From an uncultured Actinomycetes bacterium (GTDB lineage: Bacteria; Actinomycetota; Actinomycetes; Mycobacteriales; Nakamurellaceae), in assembly GCA_937926105.1 (NCBI GenBank), contig CALANS010000130.1, positions 89,922 to 153,921 on the forward strand: DNA of 64,000 bases, read 5' to 3'. How positions within the stretch are numbered: position 1 is the stretch's first letter; each line of letters opens with the position of its first letter. Shown here piece after piece: positions 17,848 to 26,109 of the stretch. A model generated the notes under the pieces. It was given only the letters and a program-made list of their open reading frames with translations, searched no databases and had not been told where the DNA came from. Made by a program: the position numbers and the translations under genes.

Positions 17848-19938
17848 TCAGTGGGCGACCGTCTTCCAGTCCCAGTAGTTCCACAGGAACGTCGGGGACA
17901 GCGGCGCATCGGTCACGCCCGTCACCGTCGTGGAGTTGTACCCCACGATGTCCGGGAACTGGTACAGCAGGGTGCCAAAGCCGTCGGCCCACAGGTGCTT
18001 TTCAGCGTCCATCATGTCGGCCATCTGCTTGGTGGCGTCGGGCTGGCTGTTCAGATCGATCATGTCCTTGTTGACGTCGGCGTTGCAGTAGTGGTTGACG
18101 TTGTTCATGCCCCACGCGGTCTTCGTCGCCTTGTCCTCGCACAGGTAGTTCGGTGGGTTCTGCCCGACACCAGTGGAGGTGGACTGCCACGCGAACAGCG
18201 AGGCGTCGTACATCTTGTTGTTCGGCAGCAACGACGCCCACTTGGCGTTCTTGCCGTCGATCACGTCAAACCCGGCCTTCGCCGCCGACGCCGCGATCAG
18301 CGAGTACTCCGACGCACGCCGCGGGTTCGCATCCGCATACATCAACCGAACCTTCACCGGCGTCTTCACCCCCGCCTGGGACAACAACTGCTTCGCCTTC
18401 GCAATCGCATCCGGCGAACCCGCATTCGTGTACTCAGCGGACCCGTTCTGCTTGACCATCTCGTCATACCCCGGCTGACCCGGGAACAACATGAACGACT
18501 GCCGCAACACCGCATTCGGGTTCAACGGCTTGATCAACGTATCCACAATCGACTGCCGCGGAATCGTCTGCAAGAACGCCTGACGCACCTTCAACGCCTT
18601 GTCCTTGTCCCCGCCATACGTCTTCGGGTCGAACGGACCACCATTGTCGAACACCAAATCCACGTGCTCATACACCGCGCCATCGATCGCGATCGTCTTC
18701 ACACCCTGATCGGCCAACTTGTCCAACCCGGTCTTCACATCCGGCGTCGCCTGCGGATTGATGATGTCCAGATCACCGTTCTGCAACGACTGCACCGCCG
18801 CCGTCGGATCATTCGCATACGTCCACACGATCGTCTTCACCTGCGGCTTCGGACCCCAGTTGTAATCCGGATTCGCGGTGAACGTCATGTACTGATCCTT
18901 TTTCCAATCGGTCAGCGTGTACGCACCATTGGACACGTAGATCGACTTATCCGTCGGCATCTGCGTGGTGTCAAACCCGGTGTTCCAGAAGTCCGCAACA
19001 GCCTTCAACTGGGACTTCTGCGCATCCGTTGCATCCTTGACCTTGCCCAGCGTGTCCTTCAGGAGCGACACCAGGTCGTCCGTCGCGGCCGTCGGGTCGT
19101 CGACCTTCAGCGCGTGCATGGCGACCACGTGAGCCGGCACGCCAACCTGCAGCGCGACGTCGTAGTCGACGTAGAACTTGGAGTAGGTGATGGTCAACGA
19201 GTGTCCGTCGTCGCCGATCTCCGGGAAGTCGGTGACCAGGGCCATGCCGGGGTTGGCGATGTCGAAGGCGATGCCGGCGCTCGGCTTGAGGTTGCCATCG
19301 TCGTCGTACTCGGCCTCGGCGGTGTTGTACAGCCCGCTACCCGCCGCCCAGTTCAACAGCAGGTCGGCCGCCGTGACCGGGACGCCGTCGGACCACTTCA
19401 CGCCGTCGTTGATCGTGTACTTCACGGTCAGCGGGTCCAACGAGACCAGCGTGCAGGTGCCGAAGCTGTCGTTGTTGATCAGCTCGTTCTTGTCGTTGTA
19501 GTAGAACAGCCCGGGCCCGTCCATGATGTAGATCGGGTTCGCGTTGTAGGTCGAATTACCGTGGCCGGAGACATTGTTGAGCGAGTACGCCAACTCGTTG
19601 AAGCCAGCCTTGACGGTACCGGTCGGCTCCGCGCCCGGGTCGTCGTACGGGCCGTGCGGCGTGCCGCACGCAGATCCGCCCACCGTGCCCGCATCCGCCG
19701 AACCGCTGCCGGAACCCGACGCCTGCGTGCTGCCGGAACCCGACCCCTGCGCACTGCCGGTGCCCGTGTCCGTCGGGGCGCCGCCGGACGAGCCCGCCGC
19801 GCCGCCGGATGACGCACCGGCGCCCGACGTCGGGGAGCCGGTCTGGTCAGCCTGCCCCGGCGAGCTGCCACACGCACTCAGCGCGAGCGCGCAGGCGGCC
19901 AACACGGCGACGGCACCAGAGAGCCGCGTTTTACTCAT
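17848..19938 (-). CDS. Family 5 peptide-binding lipoprotein
   Basis: 696 residues with a lipoprotein signal (MSKTRLSGAVAVLAACALAL, then SACG lipobox). A Ser/Gly/Thr-rich spacer (about 30-90) and an SBP_bac_5 domain follow, including TINDGVKWSDGVPVTAADLL. It should capture oligopeptides at the outer face of the membrane. No permease or ATPase is encoded beside it; it leads an operon with two DUF885 proteins. By content it recalls Rv2585c, which in M. tuberculosis lies between apt and secF. Codon use changes inside the gene: roughly 18255-19080 is rich in GAT, AAT, TTG, GGT and TAT codons, whereas both flanks prefer C/G-ending codons. Confidence 0.88.
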   Translation of the reverse strand: MSKTRLSGAVAVLAACALALSACGSSPGQADQTGSPTSGAGASSGGAAGSSGGAPTDTGTGSAQGSGSGSTQASGSGSGSADAGTVGGSACGTPHGPYDDPGAEPTGTVKAGFNELAYSLNNVSGHGNSTYNANPIYIMDGPGLFYYNDKNELINNDSFGTCTLVSLDPLTVKYTINDGVKWSDGVPVTAADLLLNWAAGSGLYNTAEAEYDDDGNLKPSAGIAFDIANPGMALVTDFPEIGDDGHSLTITYSKFYVDYDVALQVGVPAHVVAMHALKVDDPTAATDDLVSLLKDTLGKVKDATDAQKSQLKAVADFWNTGFDTTQMPTDKSIYVSNGAYTLTDWKKDQYMTFTANPDYNWGPKPQVKTIVWTYANDPTAAVQSLQNGDLDIINPQATPDVKTGLDKLADQGVKTIAIDGAVYEHVDLVFDNGGPFDPKTYGGDKDKALKVRQAFLQTIPRQSIVDTLIKPLNPNAVLRQSFMLFPGQPGYDEMVKQNGSAEYTNAGSPDAIAKAKQLLSQAGVKTPVKVRLMYADANPRRASEYSLIAASAAKAGFDVIDGKNAKWASLLPNNKMYDASLFAWQSTSTGVGQNPPNYLCEDKATKTAWGMNNVNHYCNADVNKDMIDLNSQPDATKQMADMMDAEKHLWADGFGTLLYQFPDIVGYNSTTVTGVTDAPLSPTFLWNYWDWKTVAH

Positions 19939-20115
19939 GAATCAGTTCCTCCCCTGGCCGGAGGCGCCCATCCGGGTCGACCTGTCCGGCGTCGAACCGG
20001 CGCGCGGGGCGCCGGCACAAGCGTGTCAGCACCAGCCTATGCGACGTCGGCGAGATCCTGCCACCGGGCGCGTCTGGCATCGGTGGGCCGCCCGGTGCCG
20101 CCAGCACGACACCGA

Positions 20116-20739
20116 TCACGCCTCGGCGACCACCCGCAGGAACAGTTCATGCATGCGGTGGTCCGCGGTGATCTCTGGGTGGAACGAGGTGGCCAGCGCC
20201 AGGCCCTGCCGGACGGCGACCGGGTGGGGTGCGCCGCCGTCACCCTCGGCCGCCGGGACGCTGGCCAGTACCTGCACGGACGGGCCGATCGCCTCCACCC
20301 AGGGGGCCCGGATAAAGACCGCGTGCAACGGGCCTCCGGCCACCCCCCGCACGTCCAGGTCGGTCTCGAAGGAGTCGACCTGCCGACCGAATGCGTTGCG
20401 CCGCACCGTGATGTCCAGCGCTCCGAGCGGCTGCTGGTCCGGTCGGCCGTCCAGGATTCGCGAGGCAAGCATGATCATCCCGGCGCACGATCCGTAGGCC
20501 GGCAGCCCGGAGCGCAGCCGTTCGGTGAGGGGTTCTCGCAGGTCGAATACGTCCAGCAGCCGGCTCATGGTGGTCGATTCACCGCCGGGGATCACCAGGC
20601 CGTGCAGGTCGGCGAGTTCGGTCGGCCGACGCACCGCCCTGCCCCGCGCGCCCAGCCCGGCCAGCACCCGCAGATGCTCGCGCACGTCCCCCTGCAGGGC
20701 CAGCACGCCAATCGTGGGGCTGGCCGTGAACCTGGTCAT
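20116..20739 (-). CDS. pdxT: Pyridoxal 5'-phosphate synthase glutaminase subunit PdxT
   Basis: 207 residues from the ATG at 20739 ([18 protein letters not shown]); a GTG at 20760 would add seven residues and neither has a strong ribosome site. The class I amidotransferase triad is present: GSCAGMIML with the nucleophile Cys near residue 82, and the C-terminal His and Glu in [18 protein letters not shown] is also typical. It releases ammonia from glutamine for PdxS, which makes PLP. Its partner pdxS lies 19 kb away at 39757-40677, unlike the usual close pair. Confidence 0.93.
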   Translation of the reverse strand: MTRFTASPTIGVLALQGDVREHLRVLAGLGARGRAVRRPTELADLHGLVIPGGESTTMSRLLDVFDLREPLTERLRSGLPAYGSCAGMIMLASRILDGRPDQQPLGALDITVRRNAFGRQVDSFETDLDVRGVAGGPLHAVFIRAPWVEAIGPSVQVLASVPAAEGDGGAPHPVAVRQGLALATSFHPEITADHRMHELFLRVVAEA

Positions 20740-20781
20740 GAACGCAGCCTGGTTCGTCACGTGATCGCCGTTCTGGACAGA

Positions 20782-21225
20782 TCAGGGCTTGGCGACCATC
20801 AGCACGACCACCGCGACCAGCAGGACCGTCACCACTCCGGAGGTGACGGCGATGCGTCGATAGTCGTTGCCGCGCAGGGTGCCGGTCTCGGCCGACTGCA
20901 GATGCTCGCCGGCGCTGCGCAGCGCTGGAACCACGGCCAGCACGTTCAGCGCCAGCGCGATGGCGTACAGGATGATCGAGATCAGCACCCAGGGCGTGGC
21001 GATCGACAGGTTGTATTTCTCGTCGGACATGCCGAGCACGCCGAAGCCGAACAGCACCACCAGCAGCGAGGCCAACGAAAAGATCATCGTGGAGCGCGCT
21101 GTGGTGAGCACCGCCGCCCCGTCACCAGATCGCACCGCCCGCATCGCGCTCATGGGCAGGATGGCCATCGGGCCGATCAGGAAGACGGCCGCGACGACAT
21201 GCAGGACGTCCAGCAGGGTGTGCAC
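20782..21225 (-). CDS. Four-helix integral membrane protein (DUF2269-like)
   Basis: 147 residues from a GTG at 21225 (MHTLLDVLHVVAAVFLIG). Four hydrophobic helices are visible, near residues 5-25, 45-65, 76-98 and 122-145. The LHVVAAVFLIGPMAILP opening resembles the DUF2269 family of predicted inner-membrane proteins. No function is known, and no motif suggests a substrate. It ends 43 bases before pdxT begins and could be co-transcribed with it. The long antisense frame covering this region is not coding. Confidence 0.68.
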   Translation of the reverse strand: MHTLLDVLHVVAAVFLIGPMAILPMSAMRAVRSGDGAAVLTTARSTMIFSLASLLVVLFGFGVLGMSDEKYNLSIATPWVLISIILYAIALALNVLAVVPALRSAGEHLQSAETGTLRGNDYRRIAVTSGVVTVLLVAVVVLMVAKP

Positions 21226-21333
21226 GCTGCCATAGTATCGGTGACGACGGCGGGCCCGGCGGCCGCGTCGACCAGTGCCGTCCGCCCGCCGACGGCACCA
21301 TGCGCCCCGCTCCGCCCAGGTCGCACCGTTAGG

Positions 21334-23133
21334 GTGGCAGCCGTGGACGCCGCCCCGGACAGCATCGATCGCCCGCCGCGGCCCGGATCCAACGCCGCCG
21401 TCACAGATCCCGCCGTCACCGATCGCCTCGCCCTCAGCCCCGACGGCCCCGTCACCCCCAACGACGCCGAGCCGGACGGCACGCCATCCCGGCGGTGGGC
21501 CAGGCGCCGGCAGTGGGGCCGATTGTCCGTTCCACCGCTGGTGGCCGCGGCCGTGTGGGTCGCCGGGTTCGCCGCTGTGGTCGCACTGCTGGCCAACGCT
21601 GCTGCCCGGCTGACCGCCAACCCCGGCGTCAGCATCATCGAGTCGGACACAGCCACCCCGATCCTGGAGGCGCAGTCCATCCTGCAGGGGCACGTGCTGC
21701 TGAACGGCTGGCGGATGCTGTACGACTCCTACTGGACCGTGGAGGTGCCGTTCTACGCCTTGGGAGTGCTCGTCACCGGCGTCGACCCGGTGTTGATGTA
21801 CGTGGTGCCGGGCGTGCTGGCGGCCCTGCTGCTGATCACGGCCGCCCAGCTGGCCCGGGAGCGCCTGCGCGGCGGCGCGGCGGTCGCCGCGGTCGGCACT
21901 CTGATCGCGCTGATCGGGCTGCCCAGTGACGTGTGGGCGACGCTGTTCCTGCACGGCGCCTGGCACGTCGCCACCATGCTGTGGTGCCTGCTGGCGTTCC
22001 TCGGATTGCGCTCGTCTCGGTGGGGCCGCGGCTGGTGGCTGGCCGTGGTGCTGCTGATCGCCGGGCTGCTGGGCGACCTGCAGACGGTGGCCTACGGGAT
22101 CGGCCCGGTGGTGCTGTCCGGCATCCTCGCCTCGATCCGGACCCGGCGCTGGCTCGCGGGCGCGCCGGCCCTGACGGCCGGAGCGGCGGCCGTGCTGGGC
22201 GCGGTACTGCTGCGCAAGCTGCTGGGCGCACTGGGCGCCTACACCATCGGCACCATCAACGCCTCGGCCAGCCATGACCAGCGCTGGGAGAACCTGGGCA
22301 ACATTCCGTCCTGGCTGCCCCGGGTGTTCGGGGTCGGCACCGGCGAATGGGGGCACAACGGAGTGCCTGCCGCGCTGACCGCGGTGCGCTGGGTGGCGGT
22401 CGTGGTCGTGTTGGTCGCCGTGCTGGTGGCGCTGTGGTCGATGCTGACCGGAGTGTTCGCGGGCCGCCCGGGTCGCACTGCCCACGGTCAACGACCTGGC
22501 GGGGAGTCGTGGCGCATCGACGACATGCTGCTGCTGGCCTGCCTGGCGGACCTGGCGTTCTACGTGTACGCGGCGCAGAGCGGCCTGCCCGGCTACCTGC
22601 GCTACCTGGCGCCGTTCGTGGTGTTTGGCTCGCTGCTGGCCGCCCGGATGGCCGGGCGGGCGTACGCGCGGATGCCGGCCGGCGTCGTGCGGCGGTCGAT
22701 CGCCGGCGCGGGCGCGGCGCTGACGCTGCTGTTCGCCGCCTCGTTCGTGGTCACCTCGGTACAGCCGGTGCGCCCCGTCACCGCCTCCGACCTGGCCGCC
22801 TTCCTGGCCGACCACGACCTGACCGACGGGGTCGGCAGTTACTGGACGGCCGCGATGACCACCGTCGCCTCGCACGACACGGTTCGGGTCCGGCCGATCA
22901 CCATGCAGAACGGTGACGTGGTGCGGTACGGCCGGCAGTCCACCAGGGATTGGTATGAGGGGCAGCAGTTCCAGTTCCTGGTGTTCGACACCAGCGATAA
23001 CTGGGGCGGGGTGAACCAGGCCTCTGTCACCGCGGCGCTGGGGCGCCCGGAGCACGTGTACCGGGTGGGGACCTACCGGGTGCTGGTCTGGCCCAGCACG
23101 CTGGCCATCGACCCCGACCGGTTCGCCGGGTAG
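21334..23133 (+). CDS. GT-C-like multispanning membrane protein
   Basis: 599 residues, GTG start (VAAVDAAPDSIDRPP; GTG 21343 is an alternative). The first 60 residues are cytoplasmic and Pro/Asp-rich, then about ten hydrophobic segments follow. The large first external loop contains ESDTATPILEAQSILQGHVL and WTVEVPFYALG. An acidic loop after the first helix is characteristic of GT-C glycosyltransferases that use lipid-linked sugars. The C-terminal 90 residues form a soluble outside domain. No exact family match was recognised. The next two genes (SQD1-like epimerase, GtrA) support a role in making or moving a glycolipid or surface glycan. Confidence 0.65.
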   Translation: MAAVDAAPDSIDRPPRPGSNAAVTDPAVTDRLALSPDGPVTPNDAEPDGTPSRRWARRRQWGRLSVPPLVAAAVWVAGFAAVVALLANAAARLTANPGVSIIESDTATPILEAQSILQGHVLLNGWRMLYDSYWTVEVPFYALGVLVTGVDPVLMYVVPGVLAALLLITAAQLARERLRGGAAVAAVGTLIALIGLPSDVWATLFLHGAWHVATMLWCLLAFLGLRSSRWGRGWWLAVVLLIAGLLGDLQTVAYGIGPVVLSGILASIRTRRWLAGAPALTAGAAAVLGAVLLRKLLGALGAYTIGTINASASHDQRWENLGNIPSWLPRVFGVGTGEWGHNGVPAALTAVRWVAVVVVLVAVLVALWSMLTGVFAGRPGRTAHGQRPGGESWRIDDMLLLACLADLAFYVYAAQSGLPGYLRYLAPFVVFGSLLAARMAGRAYARMPAGVVRRSIAGAGAALTLLFAASFVVTSVQPVRPVTASDLAAFLADHDLTDGVGSYWTAAMTTVASHDTVRVRPITMQNGDVVRYGRQSTRDWYEGQQFQFLVFDTSDNWGGVNQASVTAALGRPEHVYRVGTYRVLVWPSTLAIDPDRFAG

Positions 23134-23192
23134 CCCGCGCCGGCGCGGGCGGCCGAGACGCTCGGGGTGGCCGGGCCGTGGGCGCGGCGACG

Positions 23193-23198
23193 TAGGCT
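23193..23198 (+). promoter_or_regulatory. -10 box for the SQD1-like gene
   Basis: A TAGGCT hexamer, a good actinobacterial -10, sits 65 bases before the GTG start at 23263, giving a leader of about 58 bases. No convincing -35 was seen. It suggests that the epimerase and GtrA genes can be transcribed separately from the upstream membrane protein. Confidence 0.4.
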
Positions 23199-23262
23199 GA
23201 CGAGCGCATGATGGATCCATCCCCGCCGCCGGCGGGAGCGGGCAACGAATGGAGCGTGCGGC

Positions 23263-24540
23263 GTGCGGATTCTGGTCCTCGGCGGTGACGGGTTCTGCGG
23301 ATGGCCGACCTCGCTGCATCTGTCCGCGCTCGGCCACGACGTCGCCATCGTGGACAACCTGTCCCGGCGCAACATCGACAACGAGCTGGAGGCGCAGTCG
23401 CTCACGCCGATCTCCCCGATGGGCATCCGGCTGGCCGCCTGGCGCGACCTGGGCGAGCGGGAGATCACCTTCCATCGCTTCGACGTCGCGCAGGACTACG
23501 ACCGGCTGCTGGGGCTGGTGACCGAATGGCGACCCGACGTGGTGGTGCACTTCGCCGAGCAGCGCTCCGCGCCGTATTCGATGAAGTCCTCGCGGAACAA
23601 GCGCTACACGGTGTCCAACAACCTGGGTGCCACCAACAGCCTGCTGGCCGCGATCGTCGAGTCCGGGCAGGACATTCACGTGGTGCACCTGGGCACCATG
23701 GGCGTGTACGGCTACGGCACCGCCGGCATGAAGATCCCGGAGGGCTACCTGCGGGTCAAGCTGGAGACCGACGACGGCCGGGAGATCGAGCAGGAGATCC
23801 TCTACCCGCCGAACCCGGGCTCGATCTACCACATGACCAAGACCCAGGACCAGTTGCTGTTCGCCTACTACGCCAAGAACGACGGGCTGCGCATCACCGA
23901 CCTGCACCAGGGCATCGTGTGGGGCACCCAGACCGATCAGACCAGCCGGGACGAGCGGCTGATCAACCGGTTCGACTACGACGGCGACTACGGCACGGTG
24001 CTCAACCGGTTCCTGATGCAGGCCGCGGTGCGCTACCCGCTGACCGTGCACGGCACCGGCGGACAGACCCGGGCGTTCATCCATCTACAGGATTCGGTGC
24101 GGTGCATCGCGCTGGCCATCGCCAACCCGCCAGCCGCAGGGGAACGGGTGCGGATCCTGAACCAGATGACCGAGACGCACCGGGTACGCGACCTGGCGGC
24201 GATGATCTCGGACATCACCGGGGCGACCGTGGCGAACGTGCCCAACCCTCGCAAGGAAGACCCGGAGAACGAGCTGTTCGTGGAGAACCGGCAGCTGCTG
24301 GACCTGGGCCTGGAGCCCATCACCCTGCAGACCGGCCTGCTGCAGGAGGTCACCGACATCGCCCAGAAGTACGCCGAGCGGTGTGTGCTGGACAAGATCC
24401 CCTGCCAGTCGCTGTGGCGGGCGGATCTCGCCGCCGGTGACGCGGCCGTGGGCGTGGCGGCCGGAGCCGTGGGTGTGGCGGCCAGGGCTGTGGGGTCGGC
24501 TGGCGCGGCGGCCGATCGTGAGGCGTCGGCCAGCAGGTGA
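23263..24540 (+). CDS. SQD1-like NAD-dependent epimerase/dehydratase (UDP-sulfoquinovose synthase family)
   Basis: 425 residues; GTG start 8 bases after GGAG. The Rossmann start is GGDGFCGWPTSLHLS. The protein then follows the plant/bacterial SQD1 pattern closely: VVHFAEQRSAPYSM, HLGTMGVYG, YHMTKTQDQ (the Tyr-x3-Lys pair), DLHQGIVWGTQTDQT, RFDYDGDYGTVLNRF and TVHGTGGQTRAFIHLQD. SQD1 enzymes convert UDP-glucose and sulfite to UDP-sulfoquinovose for sulfolipids. Whether this one uses sulfite is not proved by motifs. The C-terminal 35 residues are an Ala/Val/Gly tail (AVGVAAGAVGVAARAVG) outside the fold. Its stop overlaps gtrA (GTGA). Confidence 0.85.
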   Translation: MRILVLGGDGFCGWPTSLHLSALGHDVAIVDNLSRRNIDNELEAQSLTPISPMGIRLAAWRDLGEREITFHRFDVAQDYDRLLGLVTEWRPDVVVHFAEQRSAPYSMKSSRNKRYTVSNNLGATNSLLAAIVESGQDIHVVHLGTMGVYGYGTAGMKIPEGYLRVKLETDDGREIEQEILYPPNPGSIYHMTKTQDQLLFAYYAKNDGLRITDLHQGIVWGTQTDQTSRDERLINRFDYDGDYGTVLNRFLMQAAVRYPLTVHGTGGQTRAFIHLQDSVRCIALAIANPPAAGERVRILNQMTETHRVRDLAAMISDITGATVANVPNPRKEDPENELFVENRQLLDLGLEPITLQTGLLQEVTDIAQKYAERCVLDKIPCQSLWRADLAAGDAAVGVAAGAVGVAARAVGSAGAAADREASASR

Positions 24541-25097
24541 GCGTGCCGACCGAGCCGACCCGCGTGCGGGCCCACCAGCCGCGGGTGACCGAGCGCCGTC
24601 CGGCCCGGTCGGGGTCGCGTGATCGCCTGCACGAGCTGGTGATCCGGCGACACCCCCGGCTGCCGGGCTGGCTGCGATTCTCCCGGTACACCGCGGGCTC
24701 GGCGATCTGCTTCGGGGTCTCCGAGGTGGTGTTCGTCGCGGTCTTCTGGCCCGGGCTGCTCGGCTCCAAGGGCGCGGCGGTCGTCGCGTCCATCGCCGGC
24801 ATCATCCCCGGCTACTTCCTGAACCGCTCGTGGACCTGGGGTCGGACGGGCCGGTCGGACTTCTGGCGCGAGGTGGTTCCCTACTGGGCCACCGCGCTGG
24901 TCTCCACGGCGCTGGCGGCGCTGGGGACCGGTGCGGCCAATGCGATCTTCGCCGACGAGCCCCGCGGGGTTCGCACCATGATCAATGCCGTGGCCTACAT
25001 GCTGGTCTACGGGGTGCTGTTCGTCGCCAAGTACGTCATCTTCCACCGCTGGCTGTTCGCACCGAAGCCGGAAGTGCCGGTGGCGGAAGCGCGATAG
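24537..25097 (+). CDS. GtrA family membrane protein
   Basis: 186 residues; GTG start overlapping the epimerase stop. An N-terminal basic segment of about 45 residues is followed by four membrane helices. The family pattern is visible in RFSRYTAGSAICFGVSEVVF, GIIPGYFLNRSWTW and AKYVIFHRWLF. GtrA proteins are thought to flip or present polyprenyl-phosphate sugars for glycan or lipid glycosylation. With the SQD1-like epimerase and the GT-C-like protein it completes a three-gene cassette lacking a cytosolic glycosyltransferase. It converges on the XRE-cupin gene with 14 bases between stops. Confidence 0.85.
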   Translation: MSVPTEPTRVRAHQPRVTERRPARSGSRDRLHELVIRRHPRLPGWLRFSRYTAGSAICFGVSEVVFVAVFWPGLLGSKGAAVVASIAGIIPGYFLNRSWTWGRTGRSDFWREVVPYWATALVSTALAALGTGAANAIFADEPRGVRTMINAVAYMLVYGVLFVAKYVIFHRWLFAPKPEVPVAEAR

Positions 25098-25111
25098 CCG
25101 GACACGGGCCG

Positions 25112-25648
25112 TTACGGCACCGGCGGCGTGATGGCCAGCAATATGACCGCCGGCTGCGCACTCTCGTTGCAGTAGCGATGGGCCAGCCGGGAGTCGAACG
25201 TCAGCGCCTCCCCCGCCGTCAGCACATGCCGGTCGTCACCGACCTCGGCCACCACCTCGCCGGCGAGCACCACCAGGCACTCGGTGGACTCGTGCCCGCG
25301 GCGCTGTGGCGCGGACACGTCCCCGGGCTCCAGCTCGGCGCGCAGCACCTCCAGATCGCCCCGGCCGGGGGTGATGCGCTCGTAGCTGATCTGCCCGGAC
25401 GGGGCCGTCAGGAACATGCGCTCACCCGGCCGCGAGCGGTGCACCAGCGGGGCGTTCGGCTCGCTGAACAGCGCCGCCACCTCGGCGTGGAACACCGACG
25501 CCAGCCGGCGCAGGGTGGCCAGACTCGGGTCGGTGACGCCATTTTCGAGCTGGCTGAGCAGCCCGGGTGATACCTCGGCGGCCGAGGCGAGCTCGCGCAG
25601 CGTCATCCCGTGCCGCAGCCGCAGCTCGCGCAGCCGGTCACCGAGCAC
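25112..25648 (-). CDS. XRE-cupin transcriptional regulator 1
   Basis: 178 residues from a GTG four bases after the stop of the preceding gene. An ATG at 25705 would add 19 Pro-rich residues that only mirror the overlapping gene, so I prefer the GTG. Residues about 5-60 are an HTH_3 domain (MTLRELASAAEVSPGLLSQLE) and about 105-175 a small cupin (ESTECLVVLAGEVVAEVGDD). Such proteins bind DNA with the HTH and a small ligand with the cupin. It is the last gene of the peptide-transporter operon and probably controls it. A second XRE-cupin gene at 34082 flanks the same cluster. Confidence 0.82.
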   Translation of the reverse strand: MLGDRLRELRLRHGMTLRELASAAEVSPGLLSQLENGVTDPSLATLRRLASVFHAEVAALFSEPNAPLVHRSRPGERMFLTAPSGQISYERITPGRGDLEVLRAELEPGDVSAPQRRGHESTECLVVLAGEVVAEVGDDRHVLTAGEALTFDSRLAHRYCNESAQPAVILLAITPPVP

Positions 25649-25652
25649 GGCG

Positions 25653-26109
25653 TCAGCTCTCGGTGCCGGGGGTATCGGTGGCGGCGTCGGCCAGGTGCTC
25701 GGCATGGTGATGCACGATGCGCCACGGCGAGGACGCGTCGGAACCGCCAGCATGGTCGATGCTGCCGACGTTGTCGTTGGTCAACACATCGGTGACGCGG
25801 AACGTCGTCACCGCCCCATCGACCTCGGCGCGCAGCAGATACCGGATGACCGCCACCTGCTCGCCCCACCGGTCGACCACCGGATCCTCGACCCGCAGGC
25901 GGGGCGGCGTCGTCGGACGCCGAACCCCGCCGGTCTCGCAGCGCATCCAGCCCGGCCAGATCCATCAGCGGGCCGGGCTCGTCGCTTTCCCAGATGGTGA
26001 TGTCGGAATGCAGGTGCGCGTCGAATCCCGGCCGGTCACCCAGCCGGGCGTACATGCCGCGGGTCGCCGCGACGACCGCACCATCGAACTCGCGGATCCG
26101 CTCGGTCAT
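25653..26109 (-). pseudogene. NTF2/SnoaL-like protein with one frameshift
   Basis: The first part (MTERIREFDGAVVAATRG through GLDALRDRRG, 26109 to about 25928) and the last part (VEDPVVDRWGEQVAVIRYLL through the TGA at 25653) are in different frames. They join cleanly if one G is removed from the run that is CCCC at 25925-25928 on plus. The joined product is about 151 residues and looks like a nuclear transport factor 2/SnoaL fold, possibly a ketosteroid-isomerase-like enzyme or binding protein. The ATG overlaps the LLM stop (ATGA), and the gene stops four bases before the regulator. This tight context argues that it was functional recently. Sequencing error, true pseudogene and programmed shift are all possible. 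Confidence 0.7.

Noticed and set aside
20782..24084. A 1100-codon open frame antisense to the GT-C-like and epimerase genes
   Set aside because: It mirrors two well-supported plus-strand genes and is Arg/Gln/His-rich as expected for a GC-rich shadow. Only its last 147 codons form a real membrane protein with a separate start.
25646..25705. Longer XRE-cupin start at ATG 25705
   Set aside because: The added residues are Pro-rich and only reflect the overlapping NTF2-like gene; the GTG four bases after that gene's stop fits the operon spacing better. Not excluded.
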